The translations under genes and the position numbers were made by a program. 64,000 bases of DNA from Clostridia bacterium (GTDB lineage: Bacteria; Bacillota; Clostridia; Oscillospirales; CAG-272): the NCBI GenBank assembly GCA_017411745.1, contig JAFQPM010000019.1, forward strand, positions 1-64,000. Reading direction: 5' to 3'. A model generated the notes under the pieces. The model was given only the letters and a program-made list of their open reading frames with translations, made no database searches and was not told where the DNA came from. This document shows positions 59,079 through 64,000 of this stretch, one piece after another. Every line of letters begins with the position of its first letter. Position 1 is the first letter of the stretch.

Positions 59079-60287
59079 TTACCGACCGAACAGAGAAGAT
59101 AATCTTTCCCAAAAATTCTTCTTATAAGTCGTCCGATCCACAGAGTAAGAGGCAATTATCGGCATCTCTGCGACGATATTGCCATCAACGGTGTAGATAA
59201 GACTGCCGACCTGCTCACCCTGACTCACGGGAGCATATATAAATGAAGGAAGCTCAACCGTGCATTCGATCTCGGGTATGTTTTTCGGCAGTGTCAGAGC
59301 GACTACGTCCTCGTTTTTTAAAATAACGTAGTCCATACCCCCGCTGATCACGGGCATTGTATACTGAAATTCACCCTCTCCGCAAAGAGTTCGCGACTCA
59401 TAGAGCGAAAAGCCGTAGTCAAGCATCGTTTTGTGGTCGTTCCAATCGTCAGGTGCCGACAGAGTGACCGCGATAAGCTCTATTCCGTCGCGTTCAGCTG
59501 CGCTGACAAGACAGCGACCGCTTTGCTTTGTAAATCCCGTCTTGACGCCGATACAGCCCTCGTAGCCGTTCAACAGCTTATTGTGATTTACAAGCAGCCT
59601 CACGCTCTCGCCATCGTTCTGCGGTATCGTCCTTTTGCCAGTTGAAACGATAGCTCTGAACACCTCGTTTTGCATTGCGGCACACGCAATCTTCGCAAGC
59701 TCCGATGCCGTGGTATAGTGCTCGGGATCATCAAGACCGTGTGGGTTTGTAAAATGCGTGTTCGAAAGCCCCAGCTCACGTGCCTTCGCGTTCATCATCT
59801 CGGCAAATCCTTTGATGCTGCCTCCTACCTCTATCGCGATCGCGGCTGCGGCATCGTTTGCCGATGCAAGCAACAGAGCGTAAAGCAGGTCCTCAAGACT
59901 CAACTGCTCGCCCTCGGAAAGATATATAGACGAGCCCTCAACTCCGACTGCATCGGGCGATATAGTGACCATGGTTGATATGTCGCAATTTTCGATCGCA
60001 ACGAGTGCGGTCATTATTTTTGTGGTAGAGGCCATTGGCAATCGCATATCAGCATTTTTAGCGCTTATGACTCTGCCCGTAGTCGCCTCGATAAGCACGG
60101 CGGCTTTTGCCGAAACGTCGGCTGGATAATTGACGGGGAAGGAGAGCTGCGACACCCGAGACGGAGCCTCGTGCTCGGACTTTAATACGGGCTGTGAGCA
60201 GCCCGTGAAAATAGCCAAGCATAGCAATATCGCCGTCACAGCACGGGCGGCGCTCAAAAAAAGCTTCTTTATTTTAAAAAAAGACAT
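59079..60287 (-). CDS. dacF: D-alanyl-D-alanine carboxypeptidase (DacF/PBP5-type)
   Basis: This exported serine DD-carboxypeptidase trims peptidoglycan pentapeptides. The 402-residue protein has a signal with a lipobox-like FTGC (Cys30), the catalytic SxxK as STTK (87-90), SAN (142-144) and KTGFTKQSG. A C-terminal beta domain has IYAPVSQGEQVGSLIYTVDG. The ATG at 60287 follows GGAGGG. That site is part of an inverted repeat (60297-60306 with 60331-60340). It belongs to the spore-linked cluster with ytfJ upstream and rluB downstream. Confidence 0.93.
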   Translation of the reverse strand: MSFFKIKKLFLSAARAVTAILLCLAIFTGCSQPVLKSEHEAPSRVSQLSFPVNYPADVSAKAAVLIEATTGRVISAKNADMRLPMASTTKIMTALVAIENCDISTMVTISPDAVGVEGSSIYLSEGEQLSLEDLLYALLLASANDAAAAIAIEVGGSIKGFAEMMNAKARELGLSNTHFTNPHGLDDPEHYTTASELAKIACAAMQNEVFRAIVSTGKRTIPQNDGESVRLLVNHNKLLNGYEGCIGVKTGFTKQSGRCLVSAAERDGIELIAVTLSAPDDWNDHKTMLDYGFSLYESRTLCGEGEFQYTMPVISGGMDYVILKNEDVVALTLPKNIPEIECTVELPSFIYAPVSQGEQVGSLIYTVDGNIVAEMPIIASYSVDRTTYKKNFWERLSSLFGR

Positions 60288-60293
60288 AAATAT

Positions 60294-60340
60294 CCCTCCG
60301 GACAAACAGAGCTTATCTACAAGCATTATATTTGTCCGGA
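60294..60340 (-). promoter_or_regulatory. Inverted repeat over the dacF ribosome site
   Basis: TCCGGACAAA (60340-60331 on the minus strand) pairs with TTTGTCCGGA (60306-60297), whose last GGA is part of the GGAGGG ribosome site. The loop contains TATAAT (60330-60325). In a read-through mRNA the hairpin would hide the site; at DNA level it could be an operator around a promoter. Confidence 0.55.
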
Positions 60341-60389
60341 AAAATATTTATTCTGAAATTGAATGTAAATTCAATCGCTACTTTGGGGA

Positions 60390-60824
60390 TCAGCCCTCTG
60401 CCTTTTCCTCGGTGTCTTCCTCGGAGTTGTCCTTTGCAAAGAGCGCCTTAACCTTTGCTATGATCTCGGGAGCGCGATCGATAAGATCGGAAAGCTGCTC
60501 AACGGGATCGGAGGGGTTCTTCACGCCTATGTTGATAAGCTCAACGGAGCCGTCCTTGGAGATGCAGAGAATACCGATAGGCTGTACCGAAATACCGGTA
60601 CCGCCGCCTGCACCGAAGTTCTGGGGCTTGCCCTGCGCGCCGTTCTTGTCGTTAAAGTCCATACCGCCGGTAGCGTATCCGACCGCAACCTTGGAGATCG
60701 GGATAAGAGTGGTGCCCGAGGATGTCTCAACGGGAGTACCCATTACTGTGTCAGCGTCGATGAGATTACGGATCTCGGAAAGCGTTGCCTGTACTACGCC
60801 TTGAAGTTTGTTTTCAGATGCCAT
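60390..60824 (-). CDS. ytfJ: YtfJ/GerW family sporulation protein
   Basis: This 144-residue protein of the GerW/YtfJ family is linked to spore germination in Bacillus. Conserved features are the N-terminal helix LQGVVQATLSEIRNLIDADTVMGTPV, the segment TLIPISKVAVGYATGG, and a glycine-rich loop NFGAGGGTGISVQPIG. The C-terminus is Glu-rich. AAAGGA precedes the ATG. It lies between DUF2953 and dacF genes, the usual Clostridia order. Confidence 0.93.
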   Translation of the reverse strand: MASENKLQGVVQATLSEIRNLIDADTVMGTPVETSSGTTLIPISKVAVGYATGGMDFNDKNGAQGKPQNFGAGGGTGISVQPIGILCISKDGSVELINIGVKNPSDPVEQLSDLIDRAPEIIAKVKALFAKDNSEEDTEEKAEG

Positions 60825-60891
60825 GATAAAATCCTTTCTTTATATATGTTGTTAATCTTTTATTTGACCGCGGCGATAGTCGCGGAAACGT

Positions 60892-61734
60892 TCAAAAATC
60901 AGTTTTTGGGGGATTGCTCTGAGCGTTACTGACAGCCTCAACCTTGCCCCCAGAGCTCTGATTTTGTGTAGCGTTGGAGGTCTGAGCAGAGGTGGCAGAG
61001 CTTGCGCTTGATTTCGGCGTTATCTTCATCCAGCCGAATAGGAACTTAAATGCGGTCTTGAAGAGTACACCGAGAAGTCCTCCGATGCTCATTGAAAAGC
61101 TCATTTTTACGTCAGCCTTGATTGAGTCGGAAAGGAAGTCGGGAGTGACCTCGATCACAGCGTTTTTCATTCCGTGAAGATTGGAGTGCTTGTCCAAAAA
61201 CTTCAATACGGGCTTCATCGCGGTACATATGCCGCTGTATAGCATAGCCGTCGTTGCGGCGTCAGCCGATCCGACCGCGATCTTGATGCGCATAACTCGG
61301 AAATGGAATTTCCCCAAAAATCCCGAGAAGAAGGTTTTAAGAACTTGTAAAAACAGAGGGATCATATCGGGAACAGGTGGCAATTTTGCACGCTTTTGCG
61401 CCTTGATCGCCTTTTTCTCGGCTTTGGTCAGCTTTGCCTCTTGTTCCTTTTTCGCTTTTTTGGCGGCAGCCTTCTTTTTTGCCGCCTCGGCCTTTTTCGC
61501 GGCTTTTTTTGCCGCCTTTTGATCACGCTTGGCTATCTTTTTGAGCGTATAGTTGCGGATGTTGTATTTTTTTGGTTTCTTAGGAAGTATTCCTATTCTC
61601 ACGCCAAACGCAAGGACAGACAACTTCAATTCATCAGCCATTTCAAGATCTACCCGCACGCGTATGGTGAATAAAGCCACGAATATCGCAACGATAGCAG
61701 CTAAAATTATCCAGAAAATATCCGTATCTATCAC
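60892..61734 (-). CDS. DUF2953 domain protein with Lys/Ala-rich insert
   Basis: This 280-residue membrane-anchored protein, YtfI-like by position, has an N-terminal helix (about 6-24) and a DUF2953 core. Conserved pieces are IRVRVDLEMADELKLSVLAFGVRIGILPKK in parts and FRVMRIKIAVGSADAATTAMLYSGI. Between them lies an insert of about 50 residues of almost only Lys, Ala and Glu (about 70-118), like a histone H1 tail. The C-terminal 35 residues are Ser/Asn/Gln-rich. Function is unknown; the family co-occurs with ytfJ. Confidence 0.85.
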   Translation of the reverse strand: MIDTDIFWIILAAIVAIFVALFTIRVRVDLEMADELKLSVLAFGVRIGILPKKPKKYNIRNYTLKKIAKRDQKAAKKAAKKAEAAKKKAAAKKAKKEQEAKLTKAEKKAIKAQKRAKLPPVPDMIPLFLQVLKTFFSGFLGKFHFRVMRIKIAVGSADAATTAMLYSGICTAMKPVLKFLDKHSNLHGMKNAVIEVTPDFLSDSIKADVKMSFSMSIGGLLGVLFKTAFKFLFGWMKITPKSSASSATSAQTSNATQNQSSGGKVEAVSNAQSNPPKTDF

Positions 61735-61766
61735 TCCTTTCCTAAAAGATCAAAAATAAGCGTTAA

Positions 61767-62408
61767 TTACTCCTCCGTGCTTTCGACGGCTGCGGTAAGT
61801 CCCGCGGTAAATCCGACCTCCTCAACTGCCATGGCCTCGGGGGCGGGGATATCGGAGGGGGAAAGCTCGGTCTTAGGAAGATCCTCAAGCGATCTTAAAC
61901 CGAAAACTCGCAAAAATTTATCGGTCGTGGTGTAAAGCATCGGGCGGCCGGGTGCATCGAGACGCGAGAGCGATTCGATAAGTCCCTTGTCGATAAGAGA
62001 GGTCATAGCGTAAGAGGAATCAACTCCGCGCACCGCGTCAACGTAAGATCTTGTAACGGGCTGATTGTAAGCGACCACTGCAAGCGCCTCCATAGTCGAC
62101 GCCGAAAGATTTCCGCCTCGCTTGATTCCAAGCGCCTCGCGTATGTAGGGAAGGAACTCCTCCTTGGTTGCGAATTGGCAGGTCTCAGGGTACATCAGAA
62201 GCATGATGCCGCGTTTCGACTTTTCAGAATTGTATTCGGCGCTCATAGCCTCGATCATATTTTTTACGTCGCGGATCGAAAGACCGAGCACCTCGGAGAG
62301 CTTGGAATATTCCACGGGATGTCCCGCGGCGTAGAGTATCGCCTCGATAGCGGCGGTGATCTTTTGGGGAGAGATGCTCTCGATTTGATTTTGAACTTCT
62401 GTGCTCAT
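61767..62408 (-). CDS. scpB: Segregation and condensation protein B
   Basis: ScpB is the kite subunit of the SMC-ScpAB condensin. The 213-residue protein has two winged-helix domains: ITAAIEAILYAAGHPVEYSKLSEVLGLS at the start and STMEALAVVAYNQPVTRSYVDAVRGVDSSYAMTSLIDKGLI in parts in the second. PGRPMLYTTTDKFLRVFGL is the family signature. The acidic C-terminus is typical. Its start overlaps the scpA stop (ATGA). Confidence 0.94.
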   Translation of the reverse strand: MSTEVQNQIESISPQKITAAIEAILYAAGHPVEYSKLSEVLGLSIRDVKNMIEAMSAEYNSEKSKRGIMLLMYPETCQFATKEEFLPYIREALGIKRGGNLSASTMEALAVVAYNQPVTRSYVDAVRGVDSSYAMTSLIDKGLIESLSRLDAPGRPMLYTTTDKFLRVFGLRSLEDLPKTELSPSDIPAPEAMAVEEVGFTAGLTAAVESTEE

Positions 62409-63238
62409 CAGTCGTCTCCTGTGTTATCAAAAATCATTTGGATATCCTCAACCGACTTATCAAAGTCGGTTGAGAAGAGTTCATTTCCGTCGGCATCTTT
62501 TTCAATATCGTCGGTGTTCGTATTGATAGAGAACGACGCCTCGTCTGACAGAATCGTGCTTTCGGTGTCGCAAATAAGGATCTTTCTTATCTTGATCAGC
62601 TCAAGAACACCAAGGAAAATAGCGATCATGTCGGGAAGCGATACCGAATCGTCGAGAAGCTCGCGAAGGGTAGTTCTTTCCTTTTTTGCCATACGGTTGA
62701 GGATTCCCGTTATCTTGACCTCAACGGGAACTATCGGCGAGCTGATCATAGGTGTGAACACTGATCTTTCGAGCTTCGGACGGTTTTCATTGTAGGTTAT
62801 GATTCGACGCACAGCCGCGCAAAGCGACTCGACCTCCTGATCAAGCACGAAGGATCGGTCGATCGAGATCTCGTCGGTGTCCTTTTCAAGACGGCCGCTG
62901 AAGCGGGGATAAAGAAGCGCCATTTTTTTTGCGGCTTCCTTGGCCTGCTGATATTTAAGCAGGGCATCTGCGAGGGCGGCTCTCGGGTCCTCCTCCTCGG
63001 CCTCGGGCTTGGGAAGAAGCAGCTTGGATTTGATCAGCATCAGCTCGCTCGCCATAACGATAAATTCGCTGGCAAGCTCCATATCAAGACTCTGCGCCTC
63101 CTCAATATATCCGATATATTGCTCGCAGATCACGTTTATCTGAATGTCCTCAATGGACATCTTGTTTTTCTGTATCAGTGAGAGCAGAAGATCCAAAGGA
63201 CCCTCAAAGGTTTCAAGACGATAGCTTATAGCGTCCAC
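62408..63238 (-). CDS. scpA: Segregation and condensation protein A
   Basis: ScpA is the kleisin that bridges SMC heads. The 276-residue protein begins SYRLETFEGPLDLLLSLIQKNKMSIEDI in parts, the diagnostic ScpA N-terminus. It has ELMLIKSKLLLPKPE and a C-terminal winged helix (RMAKKERTTLRELLDDSV, VSLPDMIAIFLGVLELIKIRKI in parts). It precedes scpB in one transcript and follows the M50 protease gene. AAAGGAGG lies before the start. Confidence 0.94.
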   Translation of the reverse strand: MDAISYRLETFEGPLDLLLSLIQKNKMSIEDIQINVICEQYIGYIEEAQSLDMELASEFIVMASELMLIKSKLLLPKPEAEEEDPRAALADALLKYQQAKEAAKKMALLYPRFSGRLEKDTDEISIDRSFVLDQEVESLCAAVRRIITYNENRPKLERSVFTPMISSPIVPVEVKITGILNRMAKKERTTLRELLDDSVSLPDMIAIFLGVLELIKIRKILICDTESTILSDEASFSINTNTDDIEKDADGNELFSTDFDKSVEDIQMIFDNTGDD

Positions 63239-63277
63239 AAAGGACCTCCTTTCTCGGCTTTAGCCAATAACCGAAGA

Positions 63278-63994
63278 TTAAGAATAGATAGCGCCCAGCA
63301 GGGAGAATATCGGCTTTGCGATAAGATCAAAGAGCTTTTCGGCAAGCCAGGCTGCAGGAGAAAAGCCAAAGAATCTCGAGCAGAGGAATGTGACTACGAG
63401 CACACCTATGAGAATATAGCGCTCGTATTTCATTATCTGAAAATAGGTCTTCGTGGGCAAAAAGATTCCAAAGAATCTGGAGCCGTCGAACGGGGGTACG
63501 GGAATGAGATTGAAGACCATAAATATAAGGTTCATCATTCCGAACAGATAGAAGAAGTTGAGCAGTATGAACATTACGTTGAACAGCATCTCGTTCTGAC
63601 TGATTTCAGCAATATTGACCGCAAAAAAGAACGAGGTTATGCAATAACCGATAACGCCGATGATGCCGAGAAGAAGATTTGTCGCAGGACCTGCGATCGC
63701 GGTGAACGCCATACCGTATTTGGGATTTTTGAAATTTCTCGCGTTGATCGGCACGGGCTTTGCCCAACCGTATCCGAAAACAAGCATCCAGATCGTGCCC
63801 ATAAGGTCGAGGTGCTTGACCGGATTGAGAGTAACGCGACCGAGATTGTACGCGGTGCGGTCACCCATTTTGTAAGCTACGTATCCGTGCGCGGCTTCAT
63901 GGGCGGAAAGCGCAAGGATTATAACGGGAAGCGAAAGCAAAAGAGAGATAAGAACTTCTCTGAAATTGCCGCCCGAAAGTAAGGATAAAAGCAT
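63278..63994 (-). CDS. M50-family site-2 protease-like membrane protein
   Basis: This 238-residue membrane zinc protease has HEAAH (32-36) in a first helix and the second metal motif NLIPVPPFDGSR (Asp, about 171) in a later one. WAKPVPINARNFKNPKYGMAFTAIAGPATNLLLG in parts is the block between them. It lacks PDZ and CBS domains, so it belongs to the compact M50 group often found directly before scpA in Firmicutes. Its substrate is unknown. The start is 6 bases inside the window edge, and an earlier start outside cannot be excluded. Confidence 0.88.
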   Translation of the reverse strand: MLLSLLSGGNFREVLISLLLSLPVIILALSAHEAAHGYVAYKMGDRTAYNLGRVTLNPVKHLDLMGTIWMLVFGYGWAKPVPINARNFKNPKYGMAFTAIAGPATNLLLGIIGVIGYCITSFFFAVNIAEISQNEMLFNVMFILLNFFYLFGMMNLIFMVFNLIPVPPFDGSRFFGIFLPTKTYFQIMKYERYILIGVLVVTFLCSRFFGFSPAAWLAEKLFDLIAKPIFSLLGAIYS

Positions 63995-64000
63995 AATATG

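Overview
The window reads as a chromosomal segment of a spore-forming, anaerobe-type Clostridia (Firmicutes) of gut-commensal character. This rests on Spo0A, the YtfJ/GerW and YtvI sporulation families, a DacF-type carboxypeptidase beside scpA-scpB, recA-recX, many carbohydrate-active enzymes, Gram-positive promoters (TTGACA-N17-TATAAT recurs many times) and strong AGGAGG-type ribosome binding sites. No rRNA, CRISPR array, intact insertion sequence or phage is visible. One tRNA gene (Ser, TGA anticodon) is present.

Layout. 1-6200: a tandem repeat at the left edge, purC, a stand-alone AAA ATPase, a peroxiredoxin-CLC antiporter pair and prfC. 6200-9100: intergenic repeats, then a minus-strand block with an XRE/FtsK-gamma-like regulator, niaR, a rhodopsin-transducer-like protein and a BspA-type surface protein. 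9400-13200: a cytidylate-kinase-like gene and a Trp-type ABC importer (binding protein, permease, ATPase). 13400-21600: housekeeping (ytvI, nnrD, rpsT, prfB, a DUF1858 protein, trmK-nif3, a phosphoesterase, rlmD). 21670-23400: two AT-rich hypothetical genes around a MITE-like repeat. 23400-31200: a glycan block (glycerophosphodiesterase, unassigned TIM-barrel-like protein, GH38 mannosidase, PHP phosphatase) followed by pyk. 31200-33850: a DtxR-type regulator, an RG/N-rich membrane protein and a rearranged tRNA-Ser locus. 34100-42800: esterases, an M3-type lipoprotein peptidase, a CNNM/CorC protein behind an elaborate leader, asd and an M32 carboxypeptidase. 43000-54800: recA-recX, a GH2 enzyme, an esterase, aroF, plsC-like, prmC, ddl and a GH106-like enzyme. 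55200-56100: an AT-rich divergent SLOG/XRE pair with operator-like sites. 56200-64000 (minus strand): a HAD hydrolase, spo0A, and the Firmicutes cluster M50 protease - scpA - scpB - DUF2953 - ytfJ - dacF - rluB.

The least explained signals are regulatory. (1) The same three-hairpin leader, including the Shine-Dalgarno region, sits before the peroxiredoxin gene and before recA. (2) A promoter, a 26-codon upstream ORF and an intrinsic-terminator-like structure precede the CNNM gene. (3) Three related GTAGGT operator-like sites lie between the divergent SLOG and XRE genes. (4) The tRNA-Ser gene is embedded in duplicated tRNA-Ser fragments. (5) A G-rich/C-rich palindrome family recurs after stop codons. 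All function calls are from reading the sequence; no database search was run.
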